A stretch of DNA of 64,000 nucleotides from Fen-1362 sp049516395 (lineage in GTDB: Bacteria > Planctomycetota > Phycisphaerae > Sedimentisphaerales > Anaerobacaceae), in the NCBI GenBank assembly GCA_049516395.1, contig JBEKTD010000012.1:1-64000 (forward strand), in the 5' to 3' direction. The translations under genes and the position numbers were made by a program. This document shows, in pieces, positions 41,597 through 51,648 of this stretch. The notes under the pieces are model-generated. The model had not been told where the DNA came from. It worked only from the letters and a program-made list of their open reading frames with translations, and did no database searches. Numbering within the stretch: the first letter of the stretch is position 1; every line of letters begins with the position of its first letter.

Positions 41597-42988
41597 TCAG
41601 CCCACTTTAGGCGGCTGGTGAACGCTAAGGCCAAAGGCATCTTCCCACGCCTCCTTGAGGACCTCCGAAACGGTCGGGTGCGGGAAACTGACAGAGTGGA
41701 ATTTTTCAGTTGAACCGATAATAAGTCGAGCGGCCGATACAAGCTCGGTTACACCTGCGCCAACCATAGTAACGCCTAATATCTTATTATTTGCTTTTTC
41801 ACGAATGACCCTGATTTCGCCGACGGTTTCATTGTGCGCCAAGCTTCTGCCATTGGCCCTGAAAAAGCCCCTGCCGACGACAAACTCAACACCCTCTTTT
41901 GCGCATACCTGCTCGTTTTTGCCTACCGACGCTATTTCAGGGAAGGTGTAAACCGCCCTCGGTATAAGCAAATAGTCGCCTATTGCTGAATTGCCGCCCA
42001 AAAGGTTATCCGCAACGACATCCGCTTCCGCGAACGCGCCGTGTGCCAGATATGTCGTGCCGACCACGTCGCCTATGGCGTAAACGCCGGGGATGTTCGT
42101 TTGCATCCTGTCGTTGACCTTTATCACAGGACCATTGGTCTGTAATTTCAGGTTGTCGATGGTTTGTTTGTCGCAGACCGCTTTTCTGCCTACGGTTACA
42201 AGAACTTTTTCAGCTTCAATAGTTTGCCCTGACTGTAAAATCACCTTCGCCCTACCGTTTGCCTTGTCAACCGCCGTTACTTTTTGGCTGGTTAAAACTG
42301 TGATGCCGAGCTTTTTGAATTCTCGTTCCAATAACTGGCTGACCCATTTATCTTCGGTGTTGATGATTCGCTCGAGCGCCTCGACGATTGTAACTTTTGT
42401 GCCTATGGCCGCGTAAACACAGGCGAGTTCGCAGCCGATGATGCCACCGCCCACGATTACCATTGACGCGGGAATTGCCTGTAATGATAAGGCCTCCGTG
42501 CTGCTGATAATGGTCTGTCCATCAAATGGGAAAGCCAGTATTTCAACCGGTATTGAGCCGGTGGCGATTACAATGCCTTTTATCGCGTTGATTTCTATTT
42601 GCCCTGTCTGGGTTTTAACAACGACCGCCTTTGGCGAAGAAACAATAGCCGTCCCGGCAAATACTTTGATTTTGTTTGCCTGCAGAAGCCCCGAAAGCCC
42701 TTTCCTGGACCCCGAGATGATTGCGTCTTTGCGCTGCTGCATTTTTACCCAGTTGGGCGAGACCGTCGGTATATCGATGCCCATAGTACCGGCGTTTTTT
42801 GCTTGCAGCAGGACCTCCGCTGAAGCAAGCAGCACCTTCGAGGGGATACAGCCGCGGTTCAGGCAAGTTCCGCCCGTTTCGGCCTTTTCGATAATCGCTA
42901 CCGATGCGCCTTTTTGCGCACACCGAATCGCCGCGTAATAGCCACCCGGCCCCGAGCCGATTACAACAACGTCAACTATTTCTGCCAT
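41597..42988 (-). CDS. lpdA: Dihydrolipoyl dehydrogenase
   Basis: 463 aa; ATG with GGAG eight bases upstream. Flavoprotein disulfide reductase: FAD fold VVVIGSGPGGYYAAIRCAQ, redox disulfide GGTCLNRGCIPSK (~40-50), NAD fold MVIVGGGIIGCELACVYAAIG (~176), GDVVGTTYLAHGA and C-terminal active-site His-Glu region SFPHPTVSEVLKEAWEDA. It reoxidises lipoamide for 2-oxoacid dehydrogenases or the glycine cleavage system. No such partner gene is next to it. Confidence 0.95.
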   Translation of the reverse strand: MAEIVDVVVIGSGPGGYYAAIRCAQKGASVAIIEKAETGGTCLNRGCIPSKVLLASAEVLLQAKNAGTMGIDIPTVSPNWVKMQQRKDAIISGSRKGLSGLLQANKIKVFAGTAIVSSPKAVVVKTQTGQIEINAIKGIVIATGSIPVEILAFPFDGQTIISSTEALSLQAIPASMVIVGGGIIGCELACVYAAIGTKVTIVEALERIINTEDKWVSQLLEREFKKLGITVLTSQKVTAVDKANGRAKVILQSGQTIEAEKVLVTVGRKAVCDKQTIDNLKLQTNGPVIKVNDRMQTNIPGVYAIGDVVGTTYLAHGAFAEADVVADNLLGGNSAIGDYLLIPRAVYTFPEIASVGKNEQVCAKEGVEFVVGRGFFRANGRSLAHNETVGEIRVIREKANNKILGVTMVGAGVTELVSAARLIIGSTEKFHSVSFPHPTVSEVLKEAWEDAFGLSVHQPPKVG

Positions 42989-43169
42989 TTACGTCGCTCC
43001 AGTTTTTAAGGCATTCCGCAGTCGCAACAGACACCTTAAAAAGCAAATGTATTTTATCTTTTATGCAGGAGTGAACAAGGGAAATCAGGCCATGGCGGAA
43101 TCAACCGATGGTTTTCCGCTTCGTTAAGCTTGTGCCTTTTTTGGTCTAACTAAAAAACCGGCGTGTCAA

Positions 43170-44453
43170 CTACTTGGTATGCGGGAAAGGAATACGCCAA
43201 ATTCCTTCCTTAAAGCCCCTGTTAGAAACAAAATAAATATATTTCTGATCGGGCGACGCTAATGGAAAATCATCCAGAGAGCCATTAGTCGTTAGTTGCC
43301 GAGGCCCCATGCCATCTTCACGAATTATCCAGATATCATAATTCGGCACTCCTTTACCGTCTTTGGCTTCGTCAGACGCATACAGGATGTAATTAGCATC
43401 GTAACTCCACGATGGATTTCTCTTGCCGCCCGGCCCCGGGGTATTTGTAAGCTGAACAGGATTTTGGCCGCTAACCGGAACCTTCCAAAGTTGGCCGTCA
43501 GACCCAATATATGCAATCTGTGTGCCATCGGGCGAAATCGACGGCATACTGCCCTCTCTTATTTGTGTCGGATATTGATTTTCTCCTCCCAAAGTCCAAA
43601 TCTGGTTAAAGCTTGGTCCCTGCCTGTACTCCGGCTTGTATGTAAAAGCCATAACGCCATTTCGCGATATCGAGGGCTGTAAATTGTAACCTTCCGCTGT
43701 TTGGCGCACGACTGCGATTGCGCTTGTCTGCTCGCTGGATACGCGGAAAATATCTACCTTGTTTGGGCGTAACCGGTTGGACCCAAAGTATAGAGCGCCA
43801 TCAACGCCAACCGTCGGATAGTTATCAAGCCACTGACCGCTTGTTATTTCTATAACTCCACCGCCTCCTGTTTGAACAGCACGAATATTGGACGTGGTTT
43901 TCTGTGCCCCGTTTTCGTCCTTAACTGTCTCTCCAATTGCGAAAAAGATTCTGTTGCCGTCGGTTGATAGCGCCATACCGAGAATGGTCTGATTGTCTCC
44001 CAGCTTAACAATACTGGAAGAGGCCATACCTTCACGCTCTATGTCCTCTACCCATGCTCTGGCCGTGTGCAACTGGACCGTATATCCTTTTTCCTCCGAT
44101 ATGACCGGCTCCAATCTGTTTACCTCCCGCACTACCTCAGGCTCAGGTTTTAATTCAACAAATATTGATGTCTGCTTGTCCTCTCTTTTAATCGAAACCG
44201 TGTTGGATTCAAACCCTTTCGCAGAACATGTCAGGTCATATGAAGAAGGCGCTTCCGAAGGATTAGTGCTAAACCTGAATTTATGTACGAGCGGTGCCTG
44301 CCCCAGCTTCTCAACCCCCTCCTGCGACGAAAGCTTGGCATCGGCACCGGTTGGTTTCGTATTGATTGTTATCTCCCTCTCCTCCACACATCCGCCAATC
44401 ATCAGTAACAACATGGAGCATGCGACTATCCGGCAGTTTCTAACTATATTCAT
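43170..44453 (-). CDS. Lipoprotein with PEGA domain and TolB-like beta-propeller
   Basis: 427 aa; ATG with AAGGGAGA upstream. Signal peptide with lipobox LLLMIGGC (Cys ~22). Residues about 27-100 form a PEGA-like domain (ITINTKPTGADAKLSS), usually in surface-layer-associated proteins. From about 150 a series of WD40/PD40 repeats follows: FSTDGNRIFFAIG-like, TVGVDGALYFGSN, SISPDGTQIAYIGSDGQLWK, YILYASDEAKDG, FPLASPDQKYIYFVSN. This resembles TolB, so a periplasmic scaffold role is likely. A candidate promoter is at 44587-44615. Confidence 0.88.
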   Translation of the reverse strand: MNIVRNCRIVACSMLLLMIGGCVEEREITINTKPTGADAKLSSQEGVEKLGQAPLVHKFRFSTNPSEAPSSYDLTCSAKGFESNTVSIKREDKQTSIFVELKPEPEVVREVNRLEPVISEEKGYTVQLHTARAWVEDIEREGMASSSIVKLGDNQTILGMALSTDGNRIFFAIGETVKDENGAQKTTSNIRAVQTGGGGVIEITSGQWLDNYPTVGVDGALYFGSNRLRPNKVDIFRVSSEQTSAIAVVRQTAEGYNLQPSISRNGVMAFTYKPEYRQGPSFNQIWTLGGENQYPTQIREGSMPSISPDGTQIAYIGSDGQLWKVPVSGQNPVQLTNTPGPGGKRNPSWSYDANYILYASDEAKDGKGVPNYDIWIIREDGMGPRQLTTNGSLDDFPLASPDQKYIYFVSNRGFKEGIWRIPFPHTK

Positions 44454-44807
44454 ACCTGTCTCCCTTCTATATTAAGTGTGATGATAATCTTTGAATTTCA
44501 AACGAACGGAAACATAATTAACTCTTCGCCCGCTTACTTGTTCAAGTATATCTCTCCATCTACAGAAAATTCTATATATATTCTGAATTATAATACAGGC
44601 CATATTTGTCTTCAAGAGGGAAACCAAACAATTTTCCTGTTTATTTTATCACTAAAATTTGGCCGGGCAACACAGGCAAACAAATCACAACTTGAAAGAA
44701 AATTATCGATGACTTGCTTGATTGTCAAAAGCAAAAGAAAACAATAGAAGTTGATTTTATTTTGTGACGTGCTTTACAGAGGTCGAAAATTGTATATTGG
44801 CCGGTGA
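44454..44807. other. AT-rich intergenic region
   Basis: No gene seen. It contains the candidate promoter at 44587-44615 for the lipoprotein gene; the rest is AT-rich and without inverted repeats that I could make out. Confidence 0.5.
44587..44615 (-). promoter_or_regulatory. Candidate promoter of the PEGA/TolB-like gene
   Basis: On the minus strand TTGAAG (44610-44615), 17-base spacer, TATAAT (44587-44592). The leader would be about 125 bases. Confidence 0.5.
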
Positions 44808-46052
44808 TTATACCTTACCGAAGACGACACAGGCGTTGTGTCCGCCGAAGCCGAAGGAGTTACTTATCGCGACGTCGACTTTGCGTTCCCTGGCTTTCAA
44901 AGGCACAAAATCCATCTTTGTGTCGCAACGCTCGTCCACGTTATCGAGGTTAATCGTGGGCGGGACAATCGATTTCTTAATCGCATGGGCACACACTATC
45001 ATCTCGACGGCTGCGCTTGCGCCAAGCAGATGCCCGTGCGCGCCCTTTGTCGAGCTTACCATAACTTTATACGCGTGCGGTCCAAGCACCGTCCTGATGG
45101 CTGCGCTTTCGGCGATATCGTTTAATTCGGTTCCCGTCCCGTGGGCATTGACGTAATCGACCTTATCGGGCGATACCTGCGCGTCTTTTAACGCAAGTTC
45201 CATCGCCTTGGCCGCCCCTGCCCCATCCGACAGAGGCGCGGTAATATGATTCCCGTCGTCGGTTGCCCCGTATCCCAATACTTCCGCGTATATCGTGGCC
45301 CCGCGTTTTTTCGCGTGCTCATATTCTTCGAGAACCGCTATTCCTGCGCCTTCTGAAAGCACAAATCCGTCCCTGTCCTTGTCGAAAGGCCTCGATGCCT
45401 GTGCGGGACTGTCGTTTCGCAAACTAAGCGACCTAGCAGCACAAAAACTCGCTAATCCTAACGGCGTTAGTGCCGCTTCGGTTCCGCCCGTTACCACCAC
45501 GTCGCTACGGCCGGCTACGATATTACAAAACGCTTCGCCAATCGCATGGTTGCTGCTGGCGCATGCGCTTGATACGCAGAAATTCGGCCCTCGCAGGCCA
45601 TACTGTATAGCGATATTGCCCGCCGCGGCGTTGGCCATAAGACGCGGAACCGTAAATGGCGAAATCCTCATCGGCGCCTTTTTCAAAAGTATAAGGTGCT
45701 GTTCCTCGATTTCTTTTATTCCGCCGATACCCGTTCCGACTATGGCGCCCATCCGGTACGGGTCTTCCTTGCTGAAATCCAGTCCGCTTTCCTTTACCGC
45801 CTGAATTGCCGCGGAAACCGCGAACTGGGAAAATCGGTCCATCCGCTTGCTTTCGCGGAAGTCGATATATTTGGTAACATCGAAATGTTTTATTTCGCCG
45901 CCGAAATGAACCGGATACGCGGTAGTATCGAACGACTCTATCGTTGCGATGCCGCTTTTACCCTGGCAAAGCGCCCCAAAAAACTCATCAGCCGTTTCTC
46001 CCAAGGCGGTAATACAGCCCAGACCTGTAATTACTACTCTTCGTCTGCTCAT
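44808..46052 (-). CDS. fabF: 3-oxoacyl-ACP synthase II (FabF)
   Basis: 414 aa. Condensing enzyme that elongates acyl-ACP with malonyl-ACP in fatty-acid synthesis. The Cys-His-His triad is visible: VSSACASSNHAIGEA (Cys ~163), VNAHGTGTELND (His ~303) and STKGAHGHLLGASAAVE (His ~341). C-terminal GFGGHNACVVF is typical. It follows acpP by 12 bases on the same strand, the classic acpP-fabF pair. Confidence 0.97.
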   Translation of the reverse strand: MSRRRVVITGLGCITALGETADEFFGALCQGKSGIATIESFDTTAYPVHFGGEIKHFDVTKYIDFRESKRMDRFSQFAVSAAIQAVKESGLDFSKEDPYRMGAIVGTGIGGIKEIEEQHLILLKKAPMRISPFTVPRLMANAAAGNIAIQYGLRGPNFCVSSACASSNHAIGEAFCNIVAGRSDVVVTGGTEAALTPLGLASFCAARSLSLRNDSPAQASRPFDKDRDGFVLSEGAGIAVLEEYEHAKKRGATIYAEVLGYGATDDGNHITAPLSDGAGAAKAMELALKDAQVSPDKVDYVNAHGTGTELNDIAESAAIRTVLGPHAYKVMVSSTKGAHGHLLGASAAVEMIVCAHAIKKSIVPPTINLDNVDERCDTKMDFVPLKARERKVDVAISNSFGFGGHNACVVFGKV

Positions 46053-46064
46053 TTTCTATAGCTG

Positions 46065-46334
46065 CTATTTCTTCTTTGCCGCCTTGGCCGCGTTTACTAT
46101 GTAGTCAACCGCCGCTCCGACCGTTTGAATCTTCTCAGCTTCCTCGTCCGGGATGCTCATCCCGAACTCATCCTCGAATTCCATTACCAGCTCCACTGTA
46201 TCCAGCGAGTCGGCATTCAGGTCGTTTATGAAGGAAGTTTCGCGGCTGATTTCCGCTTTATCAACGCCCATCTGCTCGCTAATTATGTCTATTACCTTTT
46301 GCTCTACTGCCTGGACATCCATATCAGCACTCAC
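46065..46334 (-). CDS. acpP: Acyl carrier protein
   Basis: 89 aa from GTG at 46334, chosen because GGAGG lies eight bases upstream (46343-46347); the ATG at 46322 would be 20 bases from it. The phosphopantetheine site is DLNADSLDTVELVM, with the modified Ser at about 43 in DSLD. Acidic helices and a Lys-rich C-terminus (AAKAAKKK) complete it. It carries growing acyl chains for the Fab enzymes. A candidate promoter is at 46434-46462. Confidence 0.95.
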   Translation of the reverse strand: MSADMDVQAVEQKVIDIISEQMGVDKAEISRETSFINDLNADSLDTVELVMEFEDEFGMSIPDEEAEKIQTVGAAVDYIVNAAKAAKKK

Positions 46335-46433
46335 TTGCTTGTCCTCCAAAAACAACGTTTTTTTCACATAGACAAACTGTTTACCAGCGGATTTACATCT
46401 CAACGCCGCGCCATCCGATGACGGTCGGGTGGT

Positions 46434-46462
46434 ATATTAACTGCCTGAAGCCCTATCGACAA
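46434..46462 (-). promoter_or_regulatory. Candidate promoter of acpP-fabF
   Basis: On the minus strand TTGTCG (46457-46462), 17-base spacer, TAATAT (46434-46439), four of six matches each. Leader about 95 bases. Confidence 0.4.
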
Positions 46463-46617
46463 CCATTTTTTTTGAATTTTTTTGGAAAAAATAACCGCTG
46501 GCTAATAATTCATAACAATTGGCCGGTGTCAACCACCAACAATCGCTTTCAGGCAAATTCACAATTTACCCTTGCGGTTTGGGCGAGAAAAGTCAAAATA
46601 GGCCAAATAGCGTTGAT

Positions 46618-48519
46618 ATGGATAATCTCAATACGAACAACCAGGCGGGCAATCACTTTGCCGATTCCATAGATGTCAGGAAACACGGCTGGCTGCGTCG
46701 TCTTTTCGCATTTATCGGACCAGCTTACTTAGTCAGCGTCGGGTATATGGACCCGGGCAACTGGGCAACGGATATCGAGGGAGGAGCCAGATTCGGCTAC
46801 AAGCTTATCTGGGTTCTGCTGATGTCCAATCTTATGGCAGTCATTTTGCAGACCCTTGCCGCCCGGCTGGGGGTTGTTACGGGCTTTGACCTGGCACAGG
46901 GCTGCCGACGGGAATACTCGAAACATTTTAATTTCTTGCTTTGGATTTTGGCGGAAATCGCGATAGCCGCGACCGATTTGGCGGAGGCGCTGGGAACCAT
47001 AATCGGGTTGAACCTGCTGTTCAAACTGCCCCTGTTGTGGGGCTGCTTAGTTACCGCGTGCGATACATTCCTGCTCCTGGTATTGCTGCGATTAGGCATC
47101 CGCAAAATGGAGGCGTTTATCGTATCGCTTGTGGCGGTCATAGGAGGATGCTTCATATTGGAGGTATTTCTCGCGAAGCCCGAGTGGTCGAGTATCGCCG
47201 CGGGATTTAAACCCAGTTTGAATTCGCAAAATTTATACATCGCCATCGGTATGATTGGTGCGACGGTTATGCCTCATAATCTTTACCTGCATTCCTGCCT
47301 GGTACAGTCAAGGCGGATATCAAAAACATTCATTGGGAGGGAGCAGGCGTGCAAATTCAACTTCCTCGATTCAACTATTGCGCTGAACCTCGCGTTTTTC
47401 GTCAATGCTGCTATCCTGATTATGGCGGCAGCCAATTTTTACAGCAGAGGCATCGAAGTTACCCAGATTCAACAGGCACACAATTTATTAGATATTATTT
47501 TAGGCAGCAAAATCGCCCCCATTGCCTTTGCGATTGCCCTGATTGCCTCGGGCCAAAGCTCCACACTCACAGGCACAATCTCAGGACAGATTGTTATGGA
47601 GGGCTTCCTGAATATAAAAATGCGCCCCTGGCTGAGAAGGATGCTGACTCGCGGTATCGCCCTTGTACCGGCAGTCATAGTAATCGCAATAGCAGGTAAT
47701 GAAGGAACGTATCGACTGCTGATTTTCTCACAGGTTGTGCTCAGCTTGCAACTGCCCTTCGCGATTATCCCGCTGATTCATTTCACTTCCGACAAAAATA
47801 AAATGGGCACGTTCGCCAATAACATTTTCGTGAAAATTGTCGTATGGATTGTCGCGGCCATTATCGTGGCGTTGAATCTGAAATTAGTTTATGATTCACT
47901 AATGGGCTATGGTATCGCATCATCCTGGCTGTGGGTGCTTGGCCCGCTTGCGGCCCTGCTGGTTGGCGCACTCGGGTTTATTACGTTTATGCCCCTGTTC
48001 CGCAAAAGCACAGAGTGGACAACGACGGACGACCAGGCCGGCGAGAGGTTAGCGAAACAAATCAGGCCTATGACCATCAAACACGTCGGCGTCGCACTTG
48101 AGCATACCGAAGGAGACGCCAAAATTATCTCAGCCGCTATCACTATTGCCAAAAATCACAACACAAGTATCACGCTGGTTCACGTCGTCGATACCCCCGG
48201 CGTAATGGTTTACGGCAACGAAAGTGAAAGCGCTCACAGCGCAAATGACCAGGCCTATCTCGAACAATTGGCGGAAGAAATCAAAGAGAGAGAATTTCAG
48301 GTTAATACCGATTTGCGTTACGGCAGACCGATAGAGGAACTCGTCAAATCCGTCAAGGCAAACGGCTTTGACCTTTTAGTGCTCGGTTCCCATGGCCATC
48401 ATCTTATGGGCGATATCATTTATGGCGAAACCGTGGACAGCGTCCGCCACGCAATCGATATCCCCGTCTTCGTCGTCCGAACGCATAAACAGGAACACCC
48501 GCAATCCGAATCGAACTAA
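46618..48519 (+). CDS. Nramp-family metal transporter fused to a universal stress protein domain
   Basis: 633 aa from ATG at 46618; the frame is open from 46519 (TTG) but the extra head shows no feature. Residues about 20-440 are an Nramp carrier (Mn2+/Fe2+, proton-coupled) with the metal-site motifs YMDPGNWATDIEGG in helix 1 and MIGATVMPHNLYLHS in helix 6. The C-terminal about 485-625 is a Usp domain ending VLGSHGHHLMGDIIYGETVD, the ATP-loop pattern. The fusion suggests transport tied to nucleotide or stress state. Opposite strand to its fatty-acid neighbours. Confidence 0.93.
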   Translation: MDNLNTNNQAGNHFADSIDVRKHGWLRRLFAFIGPAYLVSVGYMDPGNWATDIEGGARFGYKLIWVLLMSNLMAVILQTLAARLGVVTGFDLAQGCRREYSKHFNFLLWILAEIAIAATDLAEALGTIIGLNLLFKLPLLWGCLVTACDTFLLLVLLRLGIRKMEAFIVSLVAVIGGCFILEVFLAKPEWSSIAAGFKPSLNSQNLYIAIGMIGATVMPHNLYLHSCLVQSRRISKTFIGREQACKFNFLDSTIALNLAFFVNAAILIMAAANFYSRGIEVTQIQQAHNLLDIILGSKIAPIAFAIALIASGQSSTLTGTISGQIVMEGFLNIKMRPWLRRMLTRGIALVPAVIVIAIAGNEGTYRLLIFSQVVLSLQLPFAIIPLIHFTSDKNKMGTFANNIFVKIVVWIVAAIIVALNLKLVYDSLMGYGIASSWLWVLGPLAALLVGALGFITFMPLFRKSTEWTTTDDQAGERLAKQIRPMTIKHVGVALEHTEGDAKIISAAITIAKNHNTSITLVHVVDTPGVMVYGNESESAHSANDQAYLEQLAEEIKEREFQVNTDLRYGRPIEELVKSVKANGFDLLVLGSHGHHLMGDIIYGETVDSVRHAIDIPVFVVRTHKQEHPQSESN

Positions 48520-48663
48520 AAACCCAAAATGTTCCCCTGCTATAGCCCACTTTCACCCTTCGCAACAGCAATGGCCTTGCCGCTGCTACGGAGGATGGAT
48601 CGCAGGGCGGATAAAACCCCGACCCCTTTTCGCTTCGTTATACTACAAACTCGCTTTACTGTA

Positions 48664-51648
48664 TTATCCCGATGAATGGTAAATTCGTAATCCTAACAAG
48701 GTATATTTGCCCCAATGACCTTTGGGCCATTTCCGAATTAATTTAGTTTTGTCCGCTGGATCATAGAAATCATAATCGTTTCCCTTTTTCCCCCATATAA
48801 CTATAAAATGTTCAGCGACCTTTGTTGAATTCACCTTTGCTATAATAGGGTAACCTTGTCCGAGTTCAGAATCGATTCTATTCCAATCTGACGTATCGAT
48901 TCTTTCAATCCACACAACTTTTCCACTACTAACTTCCGGTACATTTTCCCAAATTAGGTCTCCATCAGAATCGAACCCGCTTTGGACTATAAGATAATCG
49001 TTCAATCTATTCGGATCAGTGTCTACCCCATAATATTTAAGAACCATTGCCGTAGATGTAAGCGCACACCCGGTATTTCCAATAGTAATAGTGATAGGAC
49101 AATGATCGAGTTGTTTACCTTTCCAGTTCTTATCTAACTGGCTGAAAAAGAAAGCTCCGTTGTAGATTCCGCTGGCGTTGGTCGTCTGGCCATTACCGAT
49201 TTTCACACTCTTATTCGCGGGAGTACCCCAGCCCGTTACATTCTTAAACTCGATTTTGTAGAGGCCGACGGAGATATTATTTTCTATGTCGTTGCTATTA
49301 TGCCATATCGTTGTTCCCGCACGCCGCCATTGTGCTCCGGCATAAATGGCTCCCTGTGGGCTGATTGTCACCTTAAGTGTGCCTGTCTGCATTGTGGGAA
49401 GTATAAAGCTGGCAGTAGCGGTAGCGCTGGCATTGTAACCGCTCTTGAACGCCTTGGCCTTGACCGTCGCTGAATCGTTCAACGTAATCGGACTGCTGTA
49501 AATCGTGGATCCGCTGGTCGGGTCACTGCCCTCGATAGTGTAACGAATGGTCGCTCCGGCTGTGCCACAGGCCAGTTTAACCTTCACCGATTTGGTAAAC
49601 GTCCCACCATTAGGCTTTATCGTCGGCGTCGCCGCTGTGGGAAGAACAAAGATAAAGCTGGCAGCAGCAGTAGCGCTGGTGTTGTAACCGTTCTTGAACG
49701 CTTTGGCCTTGACCATTGCCGAACTGGTCAGCGTAATCGAACTGCTGTAAGCCGTCGAGCTACTCGTTGGGTCGCTGCCATCGGTGGTGTAACGGATGGT
49801 CGTTCCGGCAGTGCTACAGGCCAATGTCACTTTTACCGAGCTGGTAAACGTCCCGCCATTGGGATTTATCGTCGGCGTCGCTACCATGGGAAGCTCTCCT
49901 TTGAGATAAGGATAAGTTGCACCTTCAACAATATCCCAAACATTCTCGAAGTCCCAGCCGACGAAACTGCTTTGATGTTTCATTTGCCCATCCGTCAGCG
50001 GCTCTCCGTAGCCATTATCCGGCCCGCTTGTGACAAGAAAATAGCAGTTGCTAATAGTGACCCACTCGTTAAATCCCACCAGCCCGCCGAGTTGCCATGA
50101 ACCATCCCCGCCGTAGACAACTCCTATGGAATAACAGTTGCTTATACTGCTGTTATTCCAGTCGCTTTCTCCCACCAACCCGCCGAGATACCATGAATTA
50201 AGTCCGCCGGTAACAGTGCCTGTCGAATAGCAATTACCGATACTGCCGTTATCCCAATTATCTCCCACCAGGCCACCGAGGGTTTTCGACTCATCTCCGC
50301 CGGTGACAGCGCCTGTCGAATAACAATTACTGATGTTGCCATCGCTCCATCCCAACAGTCCGCCAAGGGTTTCTGACCCATCTCCGCCAGTGACAGCGCC
50401 TGTCGAATAACAGTTGCTGGTATTACTATCATTACCTCCTACCAGCCCGCCGAGAGAGGATGAATTAACATCTCCGGTGACAGTACTTGTCGAATAGCAA
50501 TTGCAGATGCTGCCACTGTAGCCGTAGTACTTCCCGCTGTCTCCCACCAGCCCACCGAGGGAATCTGAGTCATCTCCGCCGCTGACAGCGCCTGTCGAAT
50601 AACAATTATTAATGTCGCCAAGGCCGCTGTTTTGTCCTACCAGCCCGCCGATCTCTCCCGACGCATCTCCGCCGGTGACAGCGCCTGTCGAATAACAATT
50701 GCCAATATCCCCGCTATCCTCGTGTTCTCCCACCAGCCCACCGAGGTTCTTTGAATCACTTCCGCCAGTAACAGCACCGGTGGCATGGCAATCGTTGATG
50801 CTGACGCCGTAGCCGTAGTTATATCCCACCAGCCCGCCGAGGTCAAGTGAATAATCTCCGCCGGTGACAGTGCCTGTCGAATAGCAATTGTCGATACTAC
50901 CGTTCCAGTTTCCTCCCACCAGCCCGCCAAGATATTTTCCCCCGGTGACAGCGCCTGTCGAATAGCAGTTACTGATACTGCTATCACAGTAGTTTCCTCC
51001 GTTCGATCCCACCAGCCCGCCAAGATCTTCCGACTTATCTCCGCCGGTTACAGCAACTGTCGAATAGCAGTTGCTTATACTGCCGTACGTGTTATACCCC
51101 GCCAAACCGCCGACAGAATCAGAACCAGAACCACCGCTAACCGTACCTGTTGAATAGCAGTTGCTGATATTGCTATCGTTTTCTCCTACCAGACCGCCGA
51201 TATTGTATGAATAATCTCCGCCGGTAATGCTGACATTTTCGAGACCGAGATTTTTTATCTCACCGCCGATGCTACCAAATAGACCTAAATACCTATTTGG
51301 AACTCCGTTAGTATTTATGGTTAGATTGATGATTTTATGCCCAGCCCCATCGAAGATACCGGTAAAGGCAGTGCCGTCGAAATTATCATTTGTGTTGTCC
51401 GTATCGCGTGCGATGACGGCTGTGGTAAATGTGCCGGAGGAGGAAAGGTCAATGTCCGCCGTAAGGATGAAGTTTGCGCCATAATCGCCTATATTGGTGG
51501 CCAAAGCCAACAGGTCGGTAGCGGAGCCGATTTGGTACGGGTCGTCGGCAGTGCCTGAGCCGCCGGAGTATTTGGCATAAGAAATAGAACTTGATAATAT
51601 TATGAGGGCAATGGAAACAACAATAAAGAACCCTCTGATTTTGAACAT
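48664..51648 (-). CDS. Exported GLUG-repeat protein with chitobiase-like repeats and C39-like peptidase domain
   Basis: 994 aa; ATG with GGGAGA upstream. Signal peptide of about 26 residues (ending SYA). Residues about 27-145 resemble the usual lead-in of GLUG proteins (GTADDPYQIGSATDLLALAT). About thirteen GLUG-type repeats (GGLVG ... ISNCYSTGAVTGG) fill 150-545. Two chitobiase C-terminal-like domains follow (ATPTINPNGGTFTSSVKVTL and ATPTIKPNGGTFTKSVKVKL). The last about 170 residues look like a C39-type papain fold: FFSQLDKNW (Gln), GCALTSTAMVLKYYG (Cys), AEHFIVIWG (His), YDFYDP (Asp). No transporter domain is fused, so it is likely an external adhesin with peptidase activity. Confidence 0.88.
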   Translation of the reverse strand: MFKIRGFFIVVSIALIILSSSISYAKYSGGSGTADDPYQIGSATDLLALATNIGDYGANFILTADIDLSSSGTFTTAVIARDTDNTNDNFDGTAFTGIFDGAGHKIINLTINTNGVPNRYLGLFGSIGGEIKNLGLENVSITGGDYSYNIGGLVGENDSNISNCYSTGTVSGGSGSDSVGGLAGYNTYGSISNCYSTVAVTGGDKSEDLGGLVGSNGGNYCDSSISNCYSTGAVTGGKYLGGLVGGNWNGSIDNCYSTGTVTGGDYSLDLGGLVGYNYGYGVSINDCHATGAVTGGSDSKNLGGLVGEHEDSGDIGNCYSTGAVTGGDASGEIGGLVGQNSGLGDINNCYSTGAVSGGDDSDSLGGLVGDSGKYYGYSGSICNCYSTSTVTGDVNSSSLGGLVGGNDSNTSNCYSTGAVTGGDGSETLGGLLGWSDGNISNCYSTGAVTGGDESKTLGGLVGDNWDNGSIGNCYSTGTVTGGLNSWYLGGLVGESDWNNSSISNCYSIGVVYGGDGSWQLGGLVGFNEWVTISNCYFLVTSGPDNGYGEPLTDGQMKHQSSFVGWDFENVWDIVEGATYPYLKGELPMVATPTINPNGGTFTSSVKVTLACSTAGTTIRYTTDGSDPTSSSTAYSSSITLTSSAMVKAKAFKNGYNTSATAAASFIFVLPTAATPTIKPNGGTFTKSVKVKLACGTAGATIRYTIEGSDPTSGSTIYSSPITLNDSATVKAKAFKSGYNASATATASFILPTMQTGTLKVTISPQGAIYAGAQWRRAGTTIWHNSNDIENNISVGLYKIEFKNVTGWGTPANKSVKIGNGQTTNASGIYNGAFFFSQLDKNWKGKQLDHCPITITIGNTGCALTSTAMVLKYYGVDTDPNRLNDYLIVQSGFDSDGDLIWENVPEVSSGKVVWIERIDTSDWNRIDSELGQGYPIIAKVNSTKVAEHFIVIWGKKGNDYDFYDPADKTKLIRKWPKGHWGKYTLLGLRIYHSSG
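50030..51200 (-). repeat. Tandem GLUG coding repeats
   Basis: Thirteen in-frame units of about 27-35 codons with the DNA phrase GTCGAATAGCAATTG-like on +. They are coding repeats and can mutate by unequal crossing-over, changing adhesin length. Confidence 0.8.

Noticed and set aside
50030..51200. Regular direct repeats that could suggest CRISPR
   Set aside because: The repeat is in frame, degenerate and codes for GLUG motifs; spacing and sequence vary with codons.
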